Source: Gelria sp. | GTDB lineage: Bacteria; Bacillota; Syntrophomonadia; Syntrophomonadales; Syntrophomonadaceae | Direction: 5' to 3' | Assembly (NCBI GenBank): GCA_012839665.1 | Contig: DUMX01000331.1 | Location: forward strand, 1-23,526 | Length of the DNA: 23,526 nucleotides | Shown here: piece after piece, positions 14,017 to 21,205 of the stretch | How the letters are laid out: each line of letters opens with the position of its first letter | Position numbering within the stretch: position 1 is the stretch's first letter | Program-made: the position numbers and the translations under genes | The notes under the pieces: generated by a model | Seen by the model: only the letters and a program-made list of their open reading frames with translations | Databases searched by the model: none | Told to the model about the DNA's origin: nothing

Positions 14017-14292
14017 TTACTCTGCTTCGCAATCATGCTCCTGCAAACATTGGCTGCAGTAATCATTACCACAGTTAGAGCAGGTTTTTAGTTCCTGCTT
14101 TCTTAATTGCGCCCCGCATTCCGGGCAAGAATCATTCATGTCTATATTGCTCTTACGGGCAGTAGTAACCATAAACATGCTCTCGGCACTGGCATTTTTC
14201 ATGAGAACAGCTTGATATTTTTTAGTTTTTACGTTTATTTCCGGAGCCCGTACCTCCTCTTCGGTAATCTCTCGTTCTTTAATTGCAAACAC
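14017..14292 (-). CDS. Small zinc-ribbon protein
   Basis: The 91-residue protein has an acidic N-terminal half (EREITEEEVRAPEINVKTKK) and a C-terminal cysteine module: CPECG, then CSNCGNDYCSQC, then EHDC. Seven Cys and one His could bind two zinc ions, in a zinc-ribbon or RING-like arrangement. No catalytic function is visible; a protein- or nucleic acid-binding accessory role is plausible. The ORF-extending GTG at 14292 overlaps its only ribosome site (GGGAGG), while ATT at 14283 has ideal 8-nt spacing, so translation may begin at that rare codon. It probably shares a transcript with the two glycosyltransferases downstream. Upstream (14293-14373) there is a CACATGTG palindrome and no clear promoter. 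Confidence 0.7.
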   Translation of the reverse strand: MFAIKEREITEEEVRAPEINVKTKKYQAVLMKNASAESMFMVTTARKSNIDMNDSCPECGAQLRKQELKTCSNCGNDYCSQCLQEHDCEAE

Positions 14293-14373
14293 CTCCCGGT
14301 ATGTTACGTTTCGCTACCGTTTTCCCGGCAGTTATCCTATTCTATGAAAAGTGTTCACATGTGGTGACAATAA

Positions 14374-14597
14374 TACGTAAATAGACCGGGATTAGACACT
14401 GAATACACTGATTGCTTATGAATGACACTGCATTTTATTATATTTTTAAAGGATGCGAATTTATGTAATTTTTGTAGGGGCAGACCCGTGTGTCTGCCCG
14501 AATGGGATTCACCCTACGGGGGTCAGTGGTCGGCCGGGCAGACACACGGGTCTGCCCCTACAAAAAATTCAGTGTCTAATCCCAGTCTATTTCCGTA
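14374..14597. mobile_element. Nested palindromic MITE-like element, copy 4 of the composite repeat family
   Basis: Outer arms 14374-14404 and 14567-14597 (31 bp, two mismatches) begin TACG(T/G)AAATAGAC and include GGGATTAGACACTGAAT. Inner arms 14469-14500 and 14535-14566 are a perfect 32-bp inverted repeat containing GTAGGGGCAGACCCGTG, around a 34-nt loop. Between the left arms lies a 64-bp insert with TTTTATTATATTTTTAAAGG, shared with the element at 4447-4663. The element ends exactly at the base before the PBP1A stop codon. There is no coding frame of note, so any movement would need a transposase elsewhere. As RNA it would form a very stable hairpin behind the PBP1A gene. Confidence 0.8.
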
Positions 14598-17036
14598 CTA
14601 ATGCTCCAGGAAGTTATCTATAACTTCTCGGGGCTTTTTGCTTTTCAGCTGATGATTGGGTAATTGGCAATTAGGAATACTCGCACCTGCTGGCAACTCA
14701 ATCTTTTGAATAAACTGATCCGGACAGCCGCCTCCCTGCAGTGGGTTAGCAAATATGGCCCGGCGTACTTCCCCTCCGTTGCGGGGATCAGTACAAATAT
14801 ATACCTGACCGCCGGAAGCAGGATTATATCTATTACTGTTCATATCCAGCAGCGGCGAATCAACATGAATATCACATTTTTCGGTTGGCACTTCTGATCT
14901 ATCTTCATCATCACTGCCTGGTACAAACGGGTATAAAGGCTGGGGGTCGGGGCAATATTTTCCAGCCAGCTTACCAGATTCAGGACAGATATATATGAGT
15001 TCATGTAATTGATCACAGGTTTCTTTAGGCACAAAACTCTTGCTGCAATAATCGGAGATGATAAGTTCTTCCGGGCAAGTAGGAGAGGGAAGTTTACCGG
15101 ATATAGAGCAAACTGAAATCCTAGCTACTCCGGCAGGCATTTTCGGCGATGTTACCTTATAATTCTGATGGGCTTTTTCAAGCACTGCCTTGAACAAACG
15201 GGCAGGGTAATTACCTCCCCATTCTCCGCTCATTGCATGTTCGCTATCATAACCCATCCATACCGCAGTCGTAAAGGCCGGGGTATAACCGCAGAACCAG
15301 GAATCTTTATGATTTTCAGTTGTTCCAGTTTTACCTGCTGTAGCTATGCCGGGTACCCGAGCTCTGGTACCAGTTCCGCTATTACATACCGTTTGCAGCA
15401 TATCTCCCATAATCCAGGCGGTTTCTGCACTCATCACCCTTTTATCTTGAGGTTTATAGCTATAAATTACCATGCCCTGAGGATCAACAATTTTAGTTAT
15501 AAAATGGGGTTTGCAGTATACACCCCCGTTGGCAATGGCAGAAAAACCACCTGCCATTTGTAATGGCGTGACCCCTTTGGTCAGGCCGCCCAGGGACAGG
15601 GGAGCAAGGCTGAGGTCATTTGTGCCCGGTGTATCTACCAGCGGCAACCCCAGAGAACGACCAAAATCAAAGCTTTTTCTAATGCCTACTTGATCCAGCA
15701 TCTGTACCGCGTAAACATTAACTGACCACTGTACAGCCGTTCGCATGGGGATTAGTCCCCGGTATTTACCATCATAATTTTTGGGAGTCCAGACTGTATT
15801 ACCGATTTTAAAGGAAACCGGTTTATCATTAAGAATATAAAAAGGCATATAGCCATTTTCTATCGCCGGGGCGTAAACGGTGAGAGGTTTGATGGCTGAA
15901 CCTGGTTGCCGATAAGCACTGGTAGCCCGGTTAAAACCGCGTTTGCGTTCGTAACTGCGTCCACCTACTACGGTTTTCACCTCACCGGTTCGATGGTCCA
16001 TTACCACCAGGGCTGATTGCAGTGTATTTCCGCCCTTACTTTCCTGGGGGAAATTGGCCGGATTAGCATATAACTTTTCCGCATATTGCTGTACATCTGC
16101 ATCCATAGAGGTATATATTCTCAGTCCACCCCGGTAAACTGTGTTACCAGGGTCAGAACTAAGTTTATTGTGGGCCAATATGTTTATAGCCTCGTCTATA
16201 ACAGCATCAATATAGTAGCCATAGCGAGTGTATTCGCTATTAGCTTTTTTAAAAACCAATTCAGTCTCAGCAGCAGCCTGGGCCTGGGCTGCATCAATAT
16301 ATCCACAATTAAGCATATTGTTTAAAACAACTTGTTGCCGGGCTTTAGCCCGGTCATAAAATTGAAACGGATTATAAGCATTGGGACTCTGGGGTAAACC
16401 TGCCAACAGGGCACTTTCAGCAAGGCTTAGCTGGCTGACATCTTTCCCAAAATAAGTATTGGCTGCAGCTTGCACTCCATAAGCCCCTGCACCGAAATTT
16501 ATTTTATTCATGTACATACACAAAATTTCATCCTTGGAGTAAGCCGATTCCAGTTTAAAAGCAATAATTATTTCCTTAAGTTTACGTTCCCAACGTTTCT
16601 CAAAAGAGAGAAAGGCATTACGTGCCAGTTGCTGGGTTATGGTACTGGCACCCTGACTGGTTAAATCTCCGGATTGAATATTGTAGTAAGCAGCTCGGGC
16701 AATACCTTTAAAATTAATGCCATGATGGCGGTAGAAGTCCTTATCTTCAGTGGCAATAAAGGCATTAATAAGGTCCTGTGGTACTTTGTCCAACTTAACT
16801 TCAGTACGATTTTCCTCGGCATGAAGCCGGGCTACTAATTGTTCCTGGTCATCATAAAGCAATGTCGTTTTGGCTCCGGACAGCTGTTGTGGATCCCAAA
16901 CCGGGAGATTGCTGGCAGCATAAATAACTACACCCAGGGCACTACCTGTAAATATAAAAATAAAAACTAACAGTACGGATAGGATAATTTTTTTGGTATT
17001 TTTGGGTTTTTCCGAATTTGGTTTATCTGTTACCAT
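14598..17036 (-). CDS. Class A penicillin-binding protein (PBP1A-type), Cys-rich C-terminal tail
   Basis: The 812-residue bifunctional enzyme polymerises and crosslinks peptidoglycan outside the membrane. It has a short cytoplasmic N-terminus and one membrane segment at about residues 17-41. The GT51 transglycosylase domain follows, with EDKDFYRHHG (catalytic Glu97), GASTITQQLARNAF and KLKEIIIAFKLE. The transpeptidase domain has SAIK with nucleophile Ser380, SVN at 438-440 and KTG at 569-571, so both activities look intact. After about residue 630 comes an extension of about 180 residues with around ten cysteines in repeats such as CPESGKLAGKYCPD, ending in a basic stretch. GGAGG lies 11-12 nt upstream of ATG 17036. 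The gene is divergent from tyrS, and its stop codon abuts a palindromic element that may terminate transcription. Confidence 0.95.
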   Translation of the reverse strand: MVTDKPNSEKPKNTKKIILSVLLVFIFIFTGSALGVVIYAASNLPVWDPQQLSGAKTTLLYDDQEQLVARLHAEENRTEVKLDKVPQDLINAFIATEDKDFYRHHGINFKGIARAAYYNIQSGDLTSQGASTITQQLARNAFLSFEKRWERKLKEIIIAFKLESAYSKDEILCMYMNKINFGAGAYGVQAAANTYFGKDVSQLSLAESALLAGLPQSPNAYNPFQFYDRAKARQQVVLNNMLNCGYIDAAQAQAAAETELVFKKANSEYTRYGYYIDAVIDEAINILAHNKLSSDPGNTVYRGGLRIYTSMDADVQQYAEKLYANPANFPQESKGGNTLQSALVVMDHRTGEVKTVVGGRSYERKRGFNRATSAYRQPGSAIKPLTVYAPAIENGYMPFYILNDKPVSFKIGNTVWTPKNYDGKYRGLIPMRTAVQWSVNVYAVQMLDQVGIRKSFDFGRSLGLPLVDTPGTNDLSLAPLSLGGLTKGVTPLQMAGGFSAIANGGVYCKPHFITKIVDPQGMVIYSYKPQDKRVMSAETAWIMGDMLQTVCNSGTGTRARVPGIATAGKTGTTENHKDSWFCGYTPAFTTAVWMGYDSEHAMSGEWGGNYPARLFKAVLEKAHQNYKVTSPKMPAGVARISVCSISGKLPSPTCPEELIISDYCSKSFVPKETCDQLHELIYICPESGKLAGKYCPDPQPLYPFVPGSDDEDRSEVPTEKCDIHVDSPLLDMNSNRYNPASGGQVYICTDPRNGGEVRRAIFANPLQGGGCPDQFIQKIELPAGASIPNCQLPNHQLKSKKPREVIDNFLEH

Positions 17037-17147
17037 ATAAAATTTTAGCCTCCTGGATAAAGTATCTTTAGTTATTTGACATACTTGTGTCCTTTTCCTG
17101 CTTACAGCAGTTTCAATAGTATATATGCCTTTATAGCTCTAATTATT

Positions 17148-17180
17148 GCACACACTTTCAAGCATGTGCTATTATTTTTT
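17148..17180 (+). terminator. Weak hairpin with T-run in the tyrS leader
   Basis: GCACA (17148-17152) can pair with TGTGC (17165-17169), followed by TATTATTTTTT (17170-17180), ending just before the tyrS ribosome site. The stem is only 5 bp. The 162-bp leader lacks the GGTGGNACCGCG antiterminator sequence of a T-box, so regulation by uncharged tRNA-Tyr is not supported. Confidence 0.3.
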
Positions 17181-17198
17181 AAGCAAGGAGGTTATCGA

Positions 17199-18416
17199 GT
17201 GGGTAAAAACTTGGATATAAGGGTAAACGAGCAGGTCCAAATTATTCGCCGTGGTGTAGCCGAGATAATTCCGGAAGAAGAACTTAAACGGAAACTTAAG
17301 AAGTCAATTAAGGAAAAGCGCCCTCTCAAGGTAAAGTTGGGACTGGATCCTACAGCTCCTGATATTCACCTGGGACATACAGTGGTACTTAATAAATTAC
17401 GCCAGTTTCAGGATTTAGGTCATGAAGTTCATCTCATTATCGGCGATTTTACTGCCCGTATCGGCGACCCCAGTGGCAAATCAGAGACTCGTAAACAGCT
17501 GAGCGAAAAAGAAATCCAGATTAATGCTTCCACTTATCAAGAACAAATTTTTAAAGTCCTGGATGCGAAAAAAACTATAATCCATTTCAATAGTAAGTGG
17601 TTGATGCCACTAACCCTGGAAGATATTCTAAATTTGGCCGGGAAATATACTGTAGCCCGTATGCTGGAACGAGACGATTTTGATAACCGCTATAAAGAGG
17701 GTCTGCCGATTGGGATACACGAATTTATGTATCCGTTAATGCAGGGTTACGATTCAGTAGTATTAGAGGCGGACGTAGAGCTCGGAGGTACTGACCAGAA
17801 GTTTAACCTGCTGGTAGGGAGGAACCTGCTCAAGGAATATGGTCTGGAACCGCAGGTGACCCTGACTATGCCTATTCTTGAGGGTACTGATGGGGTCCAA
17901 AAGATGAGCAAAAGCTTGGGGAACTACATAGGTGTTAATGAAGACGCTTATGAAATGTTTGGTAAAACCATGTCTATTCCTGATGAATTGATTATACGTT
18001 ATTTCGAATTGGTAACCCAGGTACCGCAGGCCGAAATAGATAAGATGGAAAAAGGCATGCAAGAAGGTACACTTAATCCCCGGGATGCCAAAGCGCGCTT
18101 GGCCCGGGAAATCATTACTATCTATCATAATGAAGAAGAGGCCCTTAAGGCTCAGGAAAGATTTCAATTAGTATTTTCCAAGGGTGATATACCGGAAGAC
18201 ATTCCTGAAACTATGGTGACTGAAAAGGAATTATGGTTACCTAAATTCCTATTGGAACAGGGCATGGTTGATTCCACCAGTGATGGGCGGCGCATGATAA
18301 AACAGGGTGCGGTTAGACTGGATGGGGAAAAATGCCTGGTTGAAAATATTGAAGCCAAAAATGAAATGGTAATACAGGTGGGCAAGAGAAAATTTATCAA
18401 ATTACTGCTTAAATAA
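17199..18416 (+). CDS. tyrS: Tyrosyl-tRNA synthetase
   Basis: The 405-residue class I aminoacyl-tRNA synthetase charges tRNA-Tyr with tyrosine in the cytoplasm. The HIGH signature appears as HLGH at 57-60, inside KLGLDPTAPDIHLGHTVV, and KMSKS is at 235-239. A C-terminal S4 RNA-binding domain starts at about 345 (SDGRRMIKQGAVRLDGEK). Length and the DPTAPDIHLGH block fit the bacterial TyrZ-like branch rather than the shorter B. subtilis TyrS type. The frame is open from 17076, but GTG 17199 is the start: CAAGGAGG (17184-17191) is 7 nt upstream, and earlier codons fall in leader sequence. A strong terminator follows, so the gene is monocistronic. No T-box is visible upstream. Confidence 0.95.
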   Translation: MGKNLDIRVNEQVQIIRRGVAEIIPEEELKRKLKKSIKEKRPLKVKLGLDPTAPDIHLGHTVVLNKLRQFQDLGHEVHLIIGDFTARIGDPSGKSETRKQLSEKEIQINASTYQEQIFKVLDAKKTIIHFNSKWLMPLTLEDILNLAGKYTVARMLERDDFDNRYKEGLPIGIHEFMYPLMQGYDSVVLEADVELGGTDQKFNLLVGRNLLKEYGLEPQVTLTMPILEGTDGVQKMSKSLGNYIGVNEDAYEMFGKTMSIPDELIIRYFELVTQVPQAEIDKMEKGMQEGTLNPRDAKARLAREIITIYHNEEEALKAQERFQLVFSKGDIPEDIPETMVTEKELWLPKFLLEQGMVDSTSDGRRMIKQGAVRLDGEKCLVENIEAKNEMVIQVGKRKFIKLLLK

Positions 18417-18418
18417 GG

Positions 18419-18460
18419 ATAAACCCGGTTCAAAATCCCGGGTTTATTTAATATTATTTT
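18419..18460 (+). terminator. Terminator of tyrS
   Basis: ATAAACCCGG (18419-18428) pairs perfectly with CCGGGTTTAT (18438-18447), followed by TTAATATTATTTTT. The stop codon of the convergent small gene lies inside the right arm. Confidence 0.9.
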
Positions 18461-18689
18461 TCAATATCCGCCCCATTTCGTCCAAATGGCCTTCGAAAAA
18501 GATAGCGTAGCCTCTAACATTAGGATAATCCAGGGAGAGTAGTTTAATAAATGTAAAACCCAGCTCTTCCAACTCCTGTCTGCTGGTATTACGAATAATA
18601 GATATCTGCTGTTCGCTAACTTTTCTGGCCGCACAATAAATATCTTTACCCTTGGCATTGGCCAGGGTTGTAGCTACCAGGGTCCGCAT
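18444..18689 (-). CDS. Small hypothetical protein
   Basis: The 81-residue protein begins MRTLVATTLANAKGKDIYCA and appears mixed alpha/beta (IRNTSRQELEELGFTFIKLL, then the strand GYAIFFEG). I do not recognise a family; there is no signal peptide, no membrane segment and no cysteine motif. ATG 18689 is preferred over GTG 18698 because GGAG sits 8 nt upstream of it. It is convergent with tyrS, and its stop codon is inside the tyrS terminator stem, so the hairpin probably ends both transcripts, more weakly on this strand. The 84 bp to the GT-D gene upstream hold no clear promoter. Confidence 0.62.
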   Translation of the reverse strand: MRTLVATTLANAKGKDIYCAARKVSEQQISIIRNTSRQELEELGFTFIKLLSLDYPNVRGYAIFFEGHLDEMGRILKNNIK

Positions 18690-18773
18690 TACTATCACTC
18701 CAGTTGCTTAATTTATACACGCATTCTCTATTGTACATCCTGGCAATGTCAGCAGCAAGTTAATCCGGCGGTT

Positions 18774-19820
18774 CTATAGCATCCATTCGTAGGGGATACG
18801 GGCTACCTGGTATTTAAGATGACGATAGTCATCAATTAGCAAATCGAATAAATGCCCGGCATCTATAGTTACCCGGTTCATGCTGGTGGCAGTAGATGAG
18901 CATAGTATTTTGGCTGCTACTCCGGCACCAATTAAAGCAATATCAAAAGAATGATTGGAAATGGCGGCCATAGTATCATTAATGTTACTCATATTAACTG
19001 GTTTAATAATTCCACTTATGCGGATTCCATGTGGAGCCATTACGTCCGCCAATTCTCCCGCTCTATTTCCCACCAACAGAATCTTAGATTTATAACCCTC
19101 AGGAAAAGAATACTGCCTGCATATTTGTGGATATTTTCCGGGGAAAAGTATTTTATGCAACCACCCCGTACTAAAAAGTAGATAATGCAGGGCAGAATCA
19201 GCCAATTGCATGTTACTATAATTTAGATTTAATGTCTTGAATATTTCCAGTAAAACGGTTTGAAAGCCTTCCAATATTTTCAGGTGAGCATGGGAACGTC
19301 CCGGGCGGTTTCTTACCGGTATACCAACAATGTCTGCTGTTTTTACCGCCTGGATTAAAAGGTCACGGGCATTTAAATCAGGATAATGGATTCCGGACAT
19401 ATGCATCATATCCCGCCAGCGCAGCACTTCATTGTTATCCCCTGTTCCTAACAAAGGATCATGGCAGAGCTCAGCCATTAAATTTCCCCAGGCTGGTACA
19501 TTAACCCTGGTCGTAAATACCGTATCTTGAGCCAGGGTAAGAATTTCAGCATCACCCAGGCGAATAACAGAAAAACCACGTTTGTCTCTAAGTGCCCTTA
19601 ATATCTGGGGGGCAATTTCGTCAACTGGCTTGACCGCAGCCTCTAGCTGCTGGCGCTCCTGGATTCGATCCAACCTTTTCGGGTCCAGTATTATTTCATT
19701 CTTTCCAGAACGAATTTTAATACCGCTAAAATTCATATTTGATGGGGCTCTAGCTGTATTCGTTTCCGGTAACAGATGCCGGTTTAACCTTAAACCTGAT
19801 TTATATCTGATAACTACCAT
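18774..19820 (-). CDS. GT-D-fold glycosyltransferase-like protein
   Basis: The 348-residue protein has about 75 N-terminal residues without a recognised domain, then a region matching GT-D-type (DUF1792-like) glycosyltransferases: GFSVIRLGDAEILTL carries the expected DxE metal/donor motif. Later segments are KILLVGNRAGELADVM, IALIGAGVAAKILCS and VTIDAGHLFDLLI, which fit the C-terminal fold of the family. No signal peptide is seen. ATG 19820 has AAGGTGAG upstream. It is divergent from a sugar-nucleotide epimerase gene 145 bp away, which suggests that both serve one envelope or spore-surface glycan. Donor and acceptor are unknown. The N-terminal region is rich in Arg/Lys and Asn. Confidence 0.75.
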   Translation of the reverse strand: MVVIRYKSGLRLNRHLLPETNTARAPSNMNFSGIKIRSGKNEIILDPKRLDRIQERQQLEAAVKPVDEIAPQILRALRDKRGFSVIRLGDAEILTLAQDTVFTTRVNVPAWGNLMAELCHDPLLGTGDNNEVLRWRDMMHMSGIHYPDLNARDLLIQAVKTADIVGIPVRNRPGRSHAHLKILEGFQTVLLEIFKTLNLNYSNMQLADSALHYLLFSTGWLHKILFPGKYPQICRQYSFPEGYKSKILLVGNRAGELADVMAPHGIRISGIIKPVNMSNINDTMAAISNHSFDIALIGAGVAAKILCSSTATSMNRVTIDAGHLFDLLIDDYRHLKYQVARIPYEWML

Positions 19821-19965
19821 AGTCTCACCTTCCTTCGTTTTACCTTTTGAAAAAAGGCTTACTTTAGTTTATACATTAACAGCTGAGGCGGTTACTTTTT
19901 GGTCACCGGGAGGATGATTTAATCATATAGATAAAGGTAAAGAGCAAGGGCAAGGGGGATTTTTT

Positions 19966-20868
19966 ATAAAGATTTTGGTAACCGGAGGAGCGGGTTTTAT
20001 AGGTTCTCATTTAAGTGATCAGCTCTTGAATTATGGGCATGATATAGTAATTATTGATGACCTTAGTTCAGGTAAAATTGAGAACATAAATCCACAAGTG
20101 CGTTTTTATCATCGCAACCTTTATGATGACAATATAGAACGGGTATTTGCAGCGGAAAAGCCACAGTTCATCTACCACCTTGCCGCCCAGATAAATGTAG
20201 GATTTTCCCAACAGGAACCAGGCCTCGATGCTTACAGCAATATTATGGGCACGCTCAAGCTGTTAACTTGTGCGGTAAAACATAACATCAGGAAAATTGT
20301 TTTTGCTTCCAGTGCAGCTATTTATGGTAACCCTAAATATTTACCGATTGATGAAAAACATCCGGCTACTCCGCTCTCTTTTTACGGTTTATCCAAATAT
20401 ACCGCAGAATCCTATATAAGAATGTTTGCTGCAACGTTTGGATTAAGATATTGCATACTAAGGTTTTCTAATGTTTATGGGCCACGCCAAATGGGCACTG
20501 GCGAAGGTGGAGTAATTGCCCAGTTTAATGCCAGGTTTTCACAGGGAGAAACCCCCGTTATTTTCGGAGACGGGGAACAGACTCGGGATTTTATTTATGT
20601 AGGTGACGTTGTGTCAGCCTGTTGTAAAGCGCTTTATATGGGGGATAACCGGACCTTAAATATTAGTACCGGCAGAGCAGTTTCCGTTAACCAGGTTTAT
20701 GAATTTTTGAAGAACATTTACGGATGTTTAACAAAACCCGGTTATCAACCCTGGCGTGAAGGTGATATTTTACATAGTGTGCTGGATAATAGTGTAGCCA
20801 GAAGCCAGTTATGCTGGCAGCCCCGCAATAGTTTAAAAGCGGGTCTGGAAAAGACTTATCGGTTCTAA
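19966..20868 (+). CDS. NAD-dependent sugar-nucleotide epimerase/dehydratase (GalE-like)
   Basis: The protein of about 300 residues is an extended short-chain dehydrogenase/reductase acting on nucleotide sugars, most like UDP-glucose 4-epimerases. The NAD-binding TGGAGFIGS is at the very N-terminus, with IDDLSSGK following, and HLAAQINV after that. The catalytic SSAAIYG serine region and YGLSK (YxxxK) follow; FSNVYGPRQ and QTRDFIYVGDV are substrate-side motifs. The usual start MKILVTGG is represented by ATA-AAG-ATT-TTG here. AAGGGGG (19952-19958) is 7 nt before the ATA at 19966, so a rare ATA start is likely. The first standard start, TTG 19975, would be 16 nt away and cost three residues. The gene is divergent from the GT-D gene and ends in a bidirectional terminator. 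Confidence 0.88.
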   Translation: MKILVTGGAGFIGSHLSDQLLNYGHDIVIIDDLSSGKIENINPQVRFYHRNLYDDNIERVFAAEKPQFIYHLAAQINVGFSQQEPGLDAYSNIMGTLKLLTCAVKHNIRKIVFASSAAIYGNPKYLPIDEKHPATPLSFYGLSKYTAESYIRMFAATFGLRYCILRFSNVYGPRQMGTGEGGVIAQFNARFSQGETPVIFGDGEQTRDFIYVGDVVSACCKALYMGDNRTLNISTGRAVSVNQVYEFLKNIYGCLTKPGYQPWREGDILHSVLDNSVARSQLCWQPRNSLKAGLEKTYRF

Positions 20869-20905
20869 AAAAACAAAAAACCACTCATATTGAGTGGTAA
20901 TTTTT
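20869..20905. terminator. Bidirectional terminator between epimerase gene and tRNA genes
   Basis: ACCACTCA (20880-20887) pairs perfectly with TGAGTGGT (20891-20898) around a 3-nt loop. An A-rich run (20869-20879) precedes it and a T-run (20901-20905) follows, so it can end the epimerase transcript on + and the tRNA transcript on -. Confidence 0.9.
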
Positions 20906-20980
20906 GGTAGCCCCAAGGGGAGTCGAACCCCTGTCTCCGCCGTGAGAGGGCGGCATCCTAGGCCACTAGACGATGGGGCC
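20905..20980 (-). tRNA. tRNA-Glu (anticodon CTC)
   Basis: It is 76 nt with encoded CCA. The acceptor GGCCCCA pairs with TGGGGCT (one G-U pair). The anticodon loop CTCTCAC sits between CCGCC and GGCGG, giving anticodon CTC (codon GAG). The T-arm GGGGTTCGACTCCCC is complete. It lies 8 bp after tRNA-Gln on the same strand. Confidence 0.95.
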
Positions 20981-20988
20981 ATATTGTA

Positions 20989-21062
20989 TGGCTGCCGGTC
21001 AAGGATTCGAACCCTGACGAACTGATCCAGAGTCAGTTGTGCTACCATTACACCAACCGGCA
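20989..21062 (-). tRNA. tRNA-Gln (anticodon CTG)
   Basis: It is 74 nt with encoded CCA. The acceptor TGCCGGT pairs with ACCGGCA, the discriminator is G73, and the D-stem is GTGT/GCAC. The anticodon loop CTCTGGA between ACTGA and TCAGT gives CTG (codon CAG). The T-arm contains GGTTCGAATCC. It starts 33 bp downstream of a consensus -10. Confidence 0.95.
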
Positions 21063-21094
21063 GTATCAAGGGTAAATATACCCGTGCGAAAATT

Positions 21095-21123
21095 ATTATA
21101 ATACAGGGTGAAGGTAATGTCAA
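21095..21123 (-). promoter_or_regulatory. Consensus sigma-A promoter of the tRNA-Gln/tRNA-Glu genes
   Basis: On the - strand a perfect TTGACA (complement of 21118-21123), a 17-bp spacer and a perfect TATAAT (complement of 21095-21100) lie just upstream of tRNA-Gln, between gltX and the tRNAs. GGGTA/TACCC arms lie in the short leader. Confidence 0.93.
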
Positions 21124-21205
21124 AGGTTGTTTGCACCCACCCAGGCCCCAAAAGCTTATTAGCTATAGCTTTAACCAACCAGAGCATGATTATCCCCAAA
21201 AAGTA

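Noticed and set aside
15168..15563. 131-codon + strand frame opposite the PBP gene
   Set aside because: It is antisense to the conserved transpeptidase domain, with no ribosome site or family resemblance.
17076..17198. N-terminal extension of tyrS
   Set aside because: A GGAGG-type site and the normal family length place the start at GTG 17199; the extension is leader sequence read in frame.
17037..17198. T-box riboswitch before tyrS
   Set aside because: The leader is short and lacks the conserved GGTGGNACCGCG antiterminator sequence; only a weak 5-bp hairpin is present.
19893..19990. Similarity between TTTTTGGTCACCGGGAGGA (about 19896) and the epimerase start region
   Set aside because: The match is short and imperfect; it could be a relic of a duplicated start but is not above chance by eye.
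20989..21063. tRNA-Gln starting with C at 21063
   Set aside because: Aligning the D-stem (GTGT/GCAC) and discriminator G73 puts position 1 at the T of 21062; the C would shift the CCA end.
20833..21199. Open frames across the two tRNA genes
   Set aside because: They run through clear tRNA structures, the terminator and the promoter, so they are chance frames.
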